Assembly (NCBI GenBank): GCA_032716605.1
Contig: JAVRFV010002319.1
Coordinates: forward strand, 1,682,148 to 1,746,147
DNA length: 64,000 nt
Direction of reading: 5' to 3'
Source: Paralithodes platypus
Taxonomy: Eukaryota; Arthropoda; Malacostraca; Decapoda; Lithodidae
Positions within the stretch are counted from its first letter, which is position 1. The number at the start of each line of letters is the position of its first letter. Position numbers and translations under genes: made by a program. Positions 28,186 through 39,160 of the stretch are shown here, piece after piece. The notes beneath the pieces were generated by a model. It ran no database searches and was not told the DNA's origin. It saw only the letters and a list, made by a program, of their open reading frames with translations.

Positions 28186-29527
28186 CACTATACTGACAGC
28201 GATTAGTGCGTACGTATTTTCGGGCAGACGAATGCTTGACAAAAAAAAATATATATATACCCTCGATACACTTGTGTATATCGAAGTATTTAGTATGTAT
28301 AATACTTTTACATAACCTAACATATTCTATCATTACGAACAAACAGTAAAGAAATTTACAAGTAAATAAATAACCTTTCATCCATGAGTTGCAAGCAAAT
28401 AGTGCGTAAAAATTGTGTAATGAGATATCGGGTTACTCTAACATACTGCGCCATCCAAGAAGTCTTATCGTTGTTTACAATATAGCAACGACAACACAAA
28501 GTGTCTATAAGGTCTAAATTTGTGCATACACCCACGCTAATCTCATCTACTTACTGTAATCTGACCCCTTTTCTCTCCCGCGCCACCCACCTTTCTCAAT
28601 ACACCACTCTTATTTCGCCTATTATTCGTCCGTATGCCTCTCTGCGCTTCATTTATCAGTGTATATTATTCACATGGGCTGCCTTACTCATGAATATGAA
28701 CAGGTGAAACCATAAAGGTGCTTTTTAGGCGAGATATAGAGCGTTGCTTCTCATCAATCGCACGTTCTTGCCTCCACCCTCTCTCTCTCTCCTCCCGCCT
28801 GACTCACTCACACACACTCGCTCGCTCGGGGATGTCGTGCCTATCAGCCCATTTTTTTCAACTTGCAGCCACCGTAACTCCACACCCACATTTTTTTAGG
28901 GTGGATATATATATTGGCGGATGTGGCTGCTTATTTCCAAGACATTGAGGTACTTTTTTTAAAATTCTGTGAGATCGAATATTTTGGCAGAAATGCACAA
29001 ATAACTACCCTAGCTCCTACTGCTATTTAGCGCTTATCAGGTTAACCAACGGCGCACGACATCTGTCGAGTTAAATAAATGTGGACTAGGCCTATGTGGC
29101 GGTGCACCACTTATGTCGAGTGCCATTTTCAGCACGTAATGTTGCTGAGAGAGAGAGCTGAGCGGTGGGACGAGCGTAGTAACCTTATGACCGCTCCTCA
29201 CGACCACCGTGGACGTACTGAACTGTATACCACCTTCCTCCCCCCTCTTTCACTCGCTACACAGGGAATTATGTACGGAAATTACCTTATTTTAGGTTTT
29301 TTGCACTTGTGTTGCACGATCGTTGCAAGAGAACCAGTGGTCGTACAAGGATGGTTCGGGTGTCGTTGGAAAGCTCTGTTTACGCCCTTTCAGGGATAGA
29401 TACTTGTTTTACGCTCTGGGTCTTGTTTATGCATGAAAATGAGCACGGAAACAACCATATTTAGGGTTAAAAAAAAAACCCGCTGGGCGGCACAGTGTAA
29501 AATACCCTACCACCCGCTCTTTGTGCG
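28186..29527. other. Non-coding 3' part of piggyBac element 1
   Basis: No product is recognised. Open stretches at 28501-28707, 28718-28948 and 29079-29399 lack family features. A TTAACCC-type word (complement of TTTAGGGTTAA) lies at 29460-29470 near the right end and could be an internal or older terminus. Confidence 0.4.
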
Positions 29528-29531
29528 TTAA

Positions 29532-30700
29532 ATTCCTCCTTTTCAATACTTCTGTAGAACTAAACTTAAAGATATCTTTAAATTCCTCCTTTTCAATACT
29601 TATGTTAGATTCTGGCCCTACATTTTCAAACAAATATTAAGAATTCCTATGGGTGGAAATGCTAGCCCTTTAATTGCAGATTTATTCTTGCTTGCTTTAG
29701 AATTTAAATTTATAAAAAGACTTAGTTGACAGTAGCAAGAATAATAACATACATACATACATAAAAGGTTAAGACTGAGTGTTCCACACATACGTGCAGT
29801 TTCAGTCTCTTGTCCTAATGGCGGCGTTCCAGGCAACCCTGTTAAGGGCGGCTTCACTTGTCAAGTTCTTGGATTTGAGATCGGCACGTGTAGTCCGATC
29901 CCAGGTCTTCCTCGGTCCACCTCTTGGTGCAGCTCCCTCCACAATCACAGACCTGCATTTTTTCACCCAATTTTGTTCATCCATTCTCTCCACATGTCCA
30001 TACCATCCCAGTCTACTTGTACCCATCACCTCGCTAATACTCTTTATACCTAAACGTCTCCTCACCTCAACATTTGTTATTCTATCCTGTAGCCTGGCCC
30101 CACACATCCATCTCACCATTCTCATCTCATTACGTTCCATACTGTTGACATCCTCTACTTTAACGGCCCATGTTTCTGAGGCATACGTCATTGCACTTCT
30201 AACACATGAGGCATACATCTCAGAAAACTTAGCAGTTCCTAAATTGTTAAGTAACAATAGTAGATATATCAATGATCTTCTCGTTTGCAATATGTTCACA
30301 TTTTAATCAAGTCGCTAAATTTATTTATCCTAATTCCACACAAGGTAGCGTAAATGATGAAATTGAAAATGTTCTTGATATACTGTAAATATACAGATTT
30401 TTAATGAAAAGTGCATACTTCAAGTACGTATATCACAAAGTTGAAGATTTTAATTTTATTGTAATAAACTTTCCTTTCCCTAGTAGCAATATCGATATTG
30501 AAATAACTTATAATTGTTTTTATTCCCAGCTAATAAGATTTTGTAAAATTTGCACTAAAGTAGATGACTTTTGGGCTAGAGCTAGGTTACTATACAGACT
30601 CTTAGTAGACAGAGGTTTTGAGGCAAGTAAATTTGTTACATAAATTTAATCTTTTTAGGGTCAATTATTGTGACTGTATTCTAAAATTTGAATACAAGTT
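29532..30700 (+). mobile_element. Penelope-like element, right part, interrupted by a LINE copy
   Basis: After the TTAA the element resumes with the same 50-bp repeat, then encodes ILRIPMGGNASPLIADLFLL, the Penelope counterpart of PIGTNCAPLLADLFL. After a block of inverted LINE (29746-30216) it continues with LSNNSRYINDLLV, the RT catalytic region with Asn in place of one of the Asp pair (YIDD is usual). The thumb follows as DFNFIVINFPFPSSNI and YSQLIRFCKICTKVDDFWAR. Stops and shifts separate these blocks. No GIY-YIG endonuclease was found downstream, so the copy is incomplete as well as inactive. Confidence 0.75.
29746..30216 (-). mobile_element. 5'-truncated copy of the RTE-like LINE
   Basis: On the minus strand it encodes the last 140 or so residues of the ORF at 20102-23212 with only a handful of differences (for example RITNVEV for RITNVEL), followed by the same 3' UTR and a (TATG)n tail at 29746-29762. 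It begins at CATGTGTTAGAAGTGC, so only the final 0.45 kb was copied. High similarity indicates a recent insertion, later than the Penelope element it interrupts. Confidence 0.9.
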
Positions 30701-31013
30701 TCTTGTATTTGTGTTTATCTTGTGTCGTCCCAGTTTTGGTTTGTTTATTTTGCAAGTTTTACATTATAATAACCTCTGCTTGCTTTTTGTCTGTATTTAT
30801 TGATTGTTTATCTTTTTCTATTATTATTGTTTTTTTCTAAAATGTATTGTTCTTGTTAAAAGAGTACTCTTTGTTTAAATCTGTTGTTGCTTCATATTTT
30901 GCAATTATACTTTATTTTATTGTATCTATTCACTATTTGATAGTATCAATTGCTTGCCTTTACGATATCCTTCATTTATTGGTACTATAAATGTAGGTTA
31001 TTTGTAGGGTAGT
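30701..31013. other. AT-rich stretch with a dispersed repeat
   Basis: 30703-30770 is another copy of the TGTGTCGTCCCAGTTTTGG segment seen at 6013 and 6529. The rest is AT-rich with no supported feature. Confidence 0.45.
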
Positions 31014-31304
31014 AATTGCCCACTTGCGAGTTTCGTTCTATAAGGAAGTTGGAGCCGTAGACAACGATATGTAACAGAATCTACAGCAAAAATACGGTCA
31101 TAGAACATATAAAACCCAATTCAACATACCATTTATCCATCAGAAACGTAGACCCAGCCTTATGAGGGCTTTTGCCCAGTAGGCTGTAGACAAATAGTTT
31201 TTATTATTATTATCAGAAACGTAGATTATTATTGCATTTGTGTTTAATACCGATGCTTACGGCGCCAACTTCCTTATAGCCAGAAACTCGCAAGTGGTCA
31301 ATTG
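31014..31304. mobile_element. Family B fold-back MITE (CACTTGCGAG arms), copy 1
   Basis: The left arm AATTGCCCACTTGCGAGTTT then CTATAAGGAAGTTGGAGCCG is matched by an inverted right arm CGCCAACTTCCTTATAGCC then GAAACTCGCAAGTGGTCAATT. Related copies lie at 42041-42279 and 42821-43391. TGTTTAATACCGATG at 31241 is the unoccupied equivalent of a TTAA site filled in the third copy. A 59-bp LINE tail is inserted at 31153. Confidence 0.8.
31153..31211 (+). mobile_element. 59-bp LINE 3' tail with a 14-bp target duplication
   Basis: CCCAGCCTTATGAGGGCTTT...GTTTTTATTATTATTAT is flanked by identical ATCAGAAACGTAGA at 31139-31152 and 31212-31225. The (TTA)n tail plus the target duplication identify target-primed reverse transcription of only the last few dozen bases of a LINE. 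Confidence 0.85.
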
Positions 31305-32040
31305 GTAGGGGTCACCTGTACATGCTATAAATACAGATACACTCACATGAAATCGGGGACCACATATGGTTTTCTTTATGCAATTATAACTATCTGGATT
31401 GATTTTTGGATAGAACTTTGTTTTCAATAAATAGTACAGTATATATATAGTTTTGTAATTGATTTATAGAACATTATATTGATAAGTTGGTTTATAGAGA
31501 TATACTTCCATAGTTAGAAATAGGTCAAGTCCAGGAATATTTATGAGTGGGCTAGAGACTGGTATCCGAGTGTACCTACCCGATAGCACTATCGTTAGTG
31601 TGTGCTGTATGTATTTTGTACCATTGTTAATATATTTTCAGATTGTGAATTTAGTTTAATAGAAAATGTTTACATAAATTGTAGTTTCTCTATTCATACA
31701 GAAGTTAGTCAAATTTACCAGAACGTCACAGACTTCCCAAATTGACTAATTCCTTGAATGTGACGATAGTGCGTTGTTATATGTGTAATTAGTTTGCTTG
31801 GGAAACAGATTAACTTGCTCATGTAGGCTAGTGATGTACACCCTATGTGGTGGATTGTGTTATTTTATTTCAAAATTTAATTTTATTAAGCGTTATTTCC
31901 ACATAGCGAGTTTGATGAGTTCTATTGCTTTTATCTTGTGTCGTCACAGTTTTGGTTTGTATATTTTGCAAGATTTTTATATATCTATCTATTTACTCAG
32001 GCCCAATCCCCACTTTTCCTATATTATATATACCGGTATA

Positions 32041-32071
<31 letters not shown>

Positions 32072-32186
32072 GGGGGGGGGACTCCAGACAGAGCAAGTTT
32101 TACATTATAAAATCACTATGTGGAGGTAACTCATTGAAGATTTAGCAAAACAATACTATGAAATAATAAAACTCAAAATCACCATA
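31305..32186. other. Non-coding stretch with a nested retroposed sequence
   Basis: A copy of the TGTGTCGTCACAGTTTTGG dispersed segment at 31930-31975 is interrupted at about 31978-32096 by an inverted copy of the GATA-tailed sequence seen at 12930 (GGCCCAATCCCCACTTTTCC, TATA run, T-run, GACTCCAGACAGAG). The dispersed segment resumes with CAAGTTTTACATTATAA. The rest is AT-rich and unassigned. Confidence 0.5.
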
Positions 32187-33245
32187 ATATATTCCTGTTT
32201 CACATTACGGTTGTATGGCATTAAAGCCGGTATCACACAAACGCTTTTTAACTCAACATTTATCCTCAACATTGGTCTGGCAGCTCATGAGATAAGCATT
32301 TAATATTTTTCTGTCACCTAAGTTCATCTATCATCAGTCAAGTTTCAGCTACCAGTGTAAAATACTCCAGAAATGTTGCCAGAAAATTGTTGATCATGGA
32401 ATGTTGACTATAAAATCTCTTGTGTGATACCGGCTTTACTCTGTGATAATAGTATAAATGCTGTAGGCAAAGCTGTGATTATTTATTTTGTATCTATGTT
32501 ATCTATTCCAAGTGCAATTAATACTTGTGCAAAGTTCACAGTTTGAGCTATAGTATTGTGATACCATTGTGCATATGAAGAATTTTATAGCTGCATTTTA
32601 TAAGAAATTAATGTACAGTATTTATAAAGCATTTCTGGGCCGGCGACTGGGGCTTGATGGGGGAGTGTCTGGGGTTTTCCCTCTCCCTCTCCCTTCAAGC
32701 TTTTGTCGTTGGCTTAAATACTTTTGCGTAGTTTTTCATTCCTCTTTCTATGTTTTTCGCCTTCTGTTCTTATTCTGTCCCATTTGGTTGTCCTCAGGCA
32801 GCCTATATCACATGCCTCCCTGGCCTGGCTAGGTACAGTAGTAGGCCCCTGACCTGATTTGTCTCTTTGGTCGTTGATGCGGCCGAGCTGACTTGATTCC
32901 CCTCAGTAGTGATTTTTTTGTCTACCCTTGTCCCGATCTTTAATTTTTCACCCTTTATTACTTCTTGGTTGGTGCTGCAGAGTAGCAGTTCTTGCCTCAT
33001 CCTTCGGCCCTGCCCTATAAGAGCTCTGCTGTGGAGCTCATGTGGTCCGGCTGAACTGGTGAAATGACCAGAAATGTCTGCGTGTCTTCGCCTTCCTCGA
33101 TTTATTCACTTCCTGCCCTTCCCCTATCTATCTTGACTTGATTAGTTGTCCATCTTGATCTAATCCTTCGGGCCAGCCCTATGAAAATTCTTTTGTGGAA
33201 CTCAGTGGTCTGGTTAAACTAATTTTATATATTAAAAAAAAAAAA
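32187..33245 (+). repeat. Tandem duplication, unit 1
   Basis: The unit runs from TATTCCTGTTTCACATTA to TGGTTAAACTAATT plus an A-run, and is repeated at 33246-38150, where it is split by piggyBac element 2. Landmarks in both units are GTGCAAAGTTCA, GGCCGGCGACTGGGGCTTGA, GCTCATGTGGTCCGGCTGAA and TTGATTAGTTGTCCATCTTG. Within it, two related segments on ATCCTTCGG...CAGCCCTAT are themselves repeated. No coding capacity is evident. Confidence 0.85.
32222..32438. mobile_element. TA-flanked MITE (AAGCCGGTATCACACAA ends)
   Basis: The ends AAGCCGGTATCACACAA and TTGTGTGATACCGGCTT are a perfect 17-bp inverted repeat, with TA on each side. Unit 2 of the tandem duplication lacks it (GTATGACACTTACTCTATG at 37358), so the insertion came after the duplication. 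Confidence 0.85.
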
Positions 33246-33639
33246 TATTCCTGTTTCACATTAACCCTCCAGCCCCGGGGGCTATAGCTTGCGACTGTGC
33301 TGCGGTACCGGGTGTTTTGACGATCTTTGGCCTATGTTAACTACTCTGTAAGTCAATGAATATGGCATGTAATGTTGTGAATAAAAAAAAATAATGTTCC
33401 ACAAACCTTCCTCTGTCGAATGGCGTTGAGTAGAGGTCTCTAGCCCCTCTGGTTGCATAATGGTGAGCGCGGGAAGACGAGTGCTTTTCGGCGGAAAATT
33501 CTTCCCGCGTTCGGACGCGTCGCCCCGGCCATGGCTACGACGCACCTAGCCGCTCGTCGCGCCAATGTATTTATCTCCCTTAGACGATTTTAGTGTTTGA
33601 TATTGAGAATGTGATGTTTATTTGATATTTTTCTAGTTA

Positions 33640-34020
33640 TTTTGAGGCCAATTATATAAAATATGTTTATTAGGGTATCACTGTCACTGATATTGCTAAT
33701 TTTCACTCGATACCGTACATTTTATTAGTAATTGAGGTAGGTTATTGTTGTATTAGGCACTGATTATTCGTTATTACAGGTGTTTATTATTCTTTGGTCA
33801 TCAAGTATTGTGTCTTGTGTCACTTTCACTTTGATAAATATGCTTTAGAGTGTCACTGTCACTGATAATGCTCATTTTCACTCGATACCGTACATTTTAT
33901 TAGTAATTGAGGTAGGTTATTGTTGTATTAGACACTGATTATTCGTTATCACAGGTGTTTATTATACTTTGGCCATCAAATATTAGGTCTTGTGTCACTT
34001 TCACTTAGTTATATGATTTG
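33640..34020. repeat. 175-bp direct repeat inside piggyBac element 2
   Basis: TCACTCGATACCGTACATTT and about 150 following bases, ending TCTTGTGTCACTTTCACTT, are repeated with a period of 175 bases and few changes (anchors at 33711 and 33886). It lies in the element's 3' non-coding part. Confidence 0.85.
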
Positions 34021-34277
34021 TAAACATTTTATATATACAATTTATTGTGTCTTTTTTCACTGATTTATATATTTCTATAGGTTCTAATCATATGAATGTC
34101 ACTTGGTATATACATATGTGTCACTTTCACATATTATTATGGTGTAATTGTATTTGTATCAATTTTCTCATAATACATGACTTTTGTATTACAATAAATT
34201 GGTTTTCTTCCACTTTTTGCCTATATATAATTATAGTGTACATATTGTCATTTTATTTGGCAATTTCAGTATGATTA

Positions 34278-37153
34278 TTAGAACTCCAGCTTGGAGTGGT
34301 AATCAAAGAAGCACTCTAAAGCACAGAGTGCCACCTTGCACTCCACACACTCCATGGTTGACTTTTTACCTGGCCTCGGCCTCACCCTGCTGTTGTAGCA
34401 GACATGGCACCGCTTCTGCTGTGTTCTTCCTGATTCATTCTGAGGCAGGGAACCAAGCCTGTGCCTAATCAAGTATTGAGCACACTGCAAGTGGTCAATA
34501 ACGGCGGGCCCAGGATGTGCCACTGCCCTCTGTGGCGTAGCATACTTCTCCAGGAGCTCCGTCAACACCTGCTTTTGGAACCTCCGCAGGCTATTGAACT
34601 TCATGGGTGTGTTCACATTCCGAAGCTTGTATATATTGTAGGCATTCAGAACTGACATGTCCACCATATGCAGAAAGAACTTTTTGTACCATCTGCACGA
34701 GGTACGCAGGCAGTCAATGAAGCCTATCTGCATGTCGGACTTGTCCACCAGCCTCATGTTGATGTTGTAGTCCAGGACAGCATCGGGCTTGGTCACCATG
34801 GCCTGGGTGCGGCGATCCACCTTGCCAGTCTCCACCATTTCCCCCTTGTGGATGGTGGTCAGGAGGTTGACCTTCCGCTGGTCGTGCCAGTGGATAGCCA
34901 GAATGGGCCCCGACTTCTTCTTGAACACATCACCTTTTTGGTCTTTGGAGGGAAAGGTGGCATGCCCTTCCTTTTCCCTCGTACTGTGCCTACAGTCCCC
35001 GTCTTGCGCTCATGCAGGTACTGTGAGAGAGTGGGGGACGTGTAATAATTGTCCGTGTAGAGGACGTGATTCTTGTGAAAGTAGCGGTCCATCATGGCTT
35101 GCACCACTGCTCCGCCAAAGCCAATGAGGGGGTCCACAAGCAAGTCCCCTTCCTTCCCGCTGTAGACCAGGAAGTCCAGGACATAGCCAGTTTGGCAGTC
35201 GCACAGCACAAAGAATTTTATGCCAAAGCGATGTCTTTTTGAGGGGATGTACTGCCGGAAGCTGAGTTTTCCCCGGAACAGCACAAGAGACTCGTCAATG
35301 ACGACCTTGCGGAAGGGCTTGAAGTAGGAGGTGAAGCGTTCTCGCATCATCTCGTACAACGTCCTAATCTTCCACAGCTTGTCTGGGAGGTGGACGTCAA
35401 GGTTGGTGACAAGATGGAGCGCTGCGAGGATATCAAGGTACCGGTCGCGAGACATATATTTCCCGAAGGCAGGGGTGGATATCAGATCATTGGTGATCCA
35501 ATAGTCATGCTTCTTGACATGAGGCATTAGCATGGTGAGTGCCAGGAACACCATGAACTCTTTATGAGTCACTGGGGTCCACTGCCTCATGTGGCCCTTG
35601 GTCACCTTGCCCAAAAAGTGGACCTGGAATTGGTGCTGCTTATTTGTCTCTTTGACAACATAGCCTACCACCTCCTCATCAAAGAAGGCCTCAACTAGTT
35701 CGTGTGGTGGAGCATTGGGGCCTGCAGGAAAATTGGGGGTAATGCCTGAACCCTCCAGTACCTCATCAAAAGCTGGCACATCAGGGTTGTATCCATCCTC
35801 ATCAACTACGTCTTGCCACTGAAAAACGTAGAATGGGTCTTGTCTACGCTGACGAGGAGCTCCAGCTGGTGGCCCAGCACGCCCAAGGCCAACTCGGGAG
35901 GCGCGCGCCCTAGGGCGGCGAGGGCGGCGGGCAGCACGACGGGCAGCACGACGGGCAGCACGACGCCGGGCCAAGCAGATGGGTCGAGGGTCGTCGATGT
36001 CCATATAGTCATCGTCAGAGTGGTCATCTTGCCCTGACGGTGGACCTATGTAATCATGGCCAGAGTCTTCAGAGAGGTGCCCTTCATCATCAGTGGCCCC
36101 CACATAATCTGGCGGGGAACCAGTGATGCGTGGGCGGCGTGCGGGTGAGCGAGGTGGGGAAGGAGTGGCAGGTGAGGCTGTGTCCCCCCGAGGTCCTGGG
36201 CTCCTTGGCCTGCGACGAGTGACAGAAAGCAATGTTTCACTGTCACTAGGCCCAGGTATTGGTGATGCGAGCTCAAAGACTTCTTCAGGAAGACATGTTG
36301 AAGGCGGGAGAGGTGGGGAGGACCGTGGGGAAAGTTGCGGGGACGTATGGCTGGGGCCGGCCGGGGTGGACGCCGCGGGAGCCTCGAACAAAACTGTCTT
36401 ACTTTTCTTAATTTTTTTGGTATATTTCCTACCTTTCCCCTTTTCGGCAGCAGTATGTCTCCTGTCGGGGGACCTAGGAGGCAAATAGGCCGAAAGTGGG
36501 GGGTCCTCAACCCTTGGCAATGGTGGGGGTGGTGGGGAAGAATGCGGGGCATCCGGGTTATCTTGGGTGGCGTGGGTAGATAAGGGAGACAATGGCGGAC
36601 GAGAAGGGTCACCACGCTGACCCTCACTCACAGCCTCATCCTCACCAAGTAGTTTTGCTTGTTCCCTAGCTGCCGCGGCCGCCTTCTCAAGTATATTCTG
36701 CTTATACAAATGTAGCTTGAAAGGCGATTTACCTGGGGAAGGGCTTGGAGTCGTGTCACTTATGCGAAATTTGGTGAGTGACCTTGAACTCTCCCACTCA
36801 CTCACTCTCTGAAGTTCACTGTCTTTAGGTAAACCAGCTTCCTCAACAACTGGTACATCACCTTCATCACTCTCATCACTGTCATGTTCTCTCGCAAATC
36901 CCAGGAATTGCTCTTCTTTGTCACTCTCATGGCCATAATCACTCGACTTATAATTACTGGAGTCGTCACTGACTTCATCATCAACATTATGCTTGGCATC
37001 AGCTCGCTCATAAAGTCTCAATGTCGTCTCAATACCTCCGGGAGATAACACATTTAGGCGATGGCGTCGGGGTAAGGCGCGACGAACTAGCAAGGGCGTC
37101 GTAGGAAGCACGGTATCGGACACAGCGGAATCACTATTTGGCGTACTGTCCAT
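34278..37153 (-). pseudogene. piggyBac transposase with one frameshift
   Basis: The likely start is the ATG at 37151-37153 (MDSTPNSDSAVSD), inside the element; the frame also stays open past the terminus but those codons are flanking DNA. The N-terminal half is disordered and acidic/Pro-rich. The catalytic aspartates are seen as VIDESLVLFRGK (codon at about 35293), YTDNYYTS (about 35051) and RLVDKSD (about 34743). The C-terminal cysteine finger reads CHVCYNSR, CVECKVALC, CFFDYH. A one-base loss in an A-run near 34936-34940 moves the frame between TVRGKRKGMPPFPPKTKK and DVFKKKSGPILAIHWHDQ. It is similar to the element 1 transposase in the catalytic core but clearly a different family. The lesion could be real or a homopolymer error. 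Confidence 0.88.
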
Positions 37154-38150
37154 GATGGCGTCGGGGTAGATACTGTTGCTGTGGCGTCGTTTACGCCTGG
37201 TGGCACCACCTACCGTCCCATGATACCAAAAATGTACGTGCGGCATTCGAAAGCACGCACGCAAGCAATGGGCGTTCAAGAGCCCTTCCGGGTTGCGCGG
37301 GCCGAGGCTGTTATGGGCGTTCAAGAGCCCTTCCGGGTTGGAGGGGTTAAGGTTGTATGACACTTACTCTATGATAATAGTATAAATACTGGGGGCAAAG
37401 CTGTGATAATTTTTTTTTTATCAATGTTATCAATTCCAAGTGCAATTAATACTTGTGCAAAGTTCAGAGTTTTAGCTATAGTATTGTGATACAGTTGTGC
37501 ATATGAAGAATTTTATAGCTGCATTCTATAAGACATTAATGTATTTATAAAGCATAGCCTATTATAATGTAAAACATGCAAAATAAACTAGCCAAAACTG
37601 GGACGACACAAGATAAACGCAAAAGAACTAATCAAAATCGGTATGTGGAAATGACGCTTAATAAAATGAACATGTATGTTGATCGCCCCTACTACTCCGC
37701 CCCTTGTCGCGGTTGGGGGGGCTCCAGGGCCGGCGACTGGGGCTTGATGGGGGAGAGTTCTGGATGCTTCCTTTCCCTCTCCTTTCGAGCTTTTGTCGTC
37801 GGCTTGACTAATTTTGCGTAGTTTTTCAGTCCTCTTTCTATGTTTTTCCCCTTATCTCTCATTCTTCGCCCTTGTTCACTTCTTGGTTGGTATTGCGGTG
37901 TAGCACTTCTTGCCTCATCCTTCGGCCCTGCCCTATAAGAGCTCTGCTGTAGAGCTCATGTGGTCCGGCTGAACTGGTGAAATGGGGAGAAATGTCTGCG
38001 TGTCTTCATCTTCCTAGATTTGTTCACCTCCTGCCCTTCCCTATCTACCTTGACTTGATTAGTTGTCCATCTTGATCTAATCCTTCAGGCCAGCCCTATG
38101 AGAGTTCTTTTGTGGAACTCACGGGTCTGGTTAAACTAATTGTATATAAA

Positions 38151-38784
38151 CAAAAACAAATGTATGTTATGTACAGTATATTGATATTTGATATATTGTT
38201 TTATTGGATGCAATATGGTGTATTCTTTATTCCCTTGACTTGTGTCTTATTACATTATGTTTGTACAGTTGAGGTTAATAAGTGTTGTCAGTTATTTCAC
38301 AAAGTTTGGGACACTGACTAATACTCTGAGGGATAAGCACTTTTCCCAGTAACTATAAAGATACCAATAACACTTGTTGAGCGAAAAACACTGGAATCTA
38401 TGAAGTATGACAACACTTAATACCCCCCATTATACAGTATGTATATACTCAGGCACATACCCCATAGCTGGGGGTGGCCGACTCCAGACAGAGCCCGACA
38501 GAAACTACATTTAAAGTTCCGATTCTTAGGGTCCGGGACCACTTTCGCGTTCGCTCGCCCCTTACTCTGTCTCGTCTAGTAGGTGAATTATACAAGGGGA
38601 GGAGGATTCCTACCCTCCCGCCCCCAGAAGGAAAAGTAGGACAGCAAAAGAGACAGACAGAAATGGCTAAGGTTGGGTAGAGGATGCCAAACCTCACTCT
38701 GGATAGGAACGTTAAAGTAATAATAGTAATAATAGTAATGGTAGCCAGGATAGAATTACAACGAGCCCATCGCAGTCAAAAGGG
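38151..38784. other. Unassigned stretch
   Basis: The only recognisable items are a short GGGTGGCCGACTCCAGACAG match to the GATA-tailed dispersed family at 38465 and a (TAATAG)n-like run at 38720-38740. No supported gene. Confidence 0.4.
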
Positions 38785-39160
38785 TTAAGGGAGCCCACCT
38801 CGTTTTTTTCTCTCTCTCGCTTTCTCTGTCTTTGGGTTGTATCCATTCGGCCCCATTCAGCCTACTGTTTTAAGACGTTTATCCCCATCTATGAATAAAC
38901 AAATTCCTGGCGAACGGTAGCGAGCCAGCATATTTAATATGTTTTTGACAGCAGGCTAAATTTGTACATTTTTTCAATAGAAAAAGTTGTCCGGCGAAGC
39001 CGGATATCTCCATACAATGCTGGCTCGCTATCGCTCGCCAGGAAGAAATCAACACCTGGATGGGGATTAACGTCTTAAAACAGTAGGCTGAATGGATACA
39101 AGCCAGAGAGAGAGAGAGAGAGAAAGGGAGAGCAAAAGAACAGGTCTTCCCCCCTTATAA
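38785..39160. mobile_element. Family A MITE, variant with GAGCCCACCTCG left end
   Basis: It starts TTAAGGGAGCCCACCTCG and ends CAGGTCTTCCCCCCTTAT. It contains the usual palindromic interior (GCGAACGGTAGCGAGCCAGC, TCCGGCGAAGCCGGA, inverted return). Its right end abuts the (AAT)n tail of the LINE at 39161, so the two insertions share that boundary. Confidence 0.75.

Larger units (their letters stand above)
24701..29527 (+). mobile_element. piggyBac-type element 1, inserted at TTAA in the Penelope-like element
   Basis: TTAA occurs at both junctions (24697-24700 and 29528-29531), and the flanking Penelope sequence is continuous if the block is ignored. The left end reads CCCTTAACCCGGCAAGCGCG and is followed by two direct copies of GCGATAGGCCTCACGGAAG (24718 and 24751). 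The right end complement starts CGCACAAAGAGCGGG, only weakly similar to the left, so the right terminus may be eroded or part of a further insertion. The transposase occupies 24847-27459. The remaining 2 kb is non-coding, with a (TA)n tract, a hairpin and a SINE. Confidence 0.75.
33261..37350 (-). mobile_element. piggyBac-type element 2, 4.1 kb
   Basis: TTAA flanks both ends. The inverted termini are similar: CCCTCCAGCCCCGGGGG at 33265 and, complemented from the right, CCCCTCCAACCCGGAAGG. Next to the right end are two direct copies of GGGCGTTCAAGAGCCCTTCC (37269 and 37316), an arrangement parallel to the subterminal repeats of element 1. The transposase is on the minus strand. 33640-34020 holds a 175-bp direct repeat. 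Confidence 0.88.
33246..38150 (+). repeat. Tandem duplication, unit 2, split by piggyBac element 2
   Basis: Unit 2 consists of 33246-33264 and 37351-38150. Against unit 1 it lacks the 217-bp MITE and carries an extra 170 bp at about 37560-37730, which includes an inverted copy of the ACATTATAA...TGTGTCGTCC dispersed segment. The piggyBac element accounts for the remaining difference. Confidence 0.85.

Noticed and set aside
37154..37363. Upstream start for the piggyBac element 2 transposase
   Set aside because: The frame passes through the terminal repeat and the TTAA into flanking DNA, so the Met at 37153 is the first plausible start.
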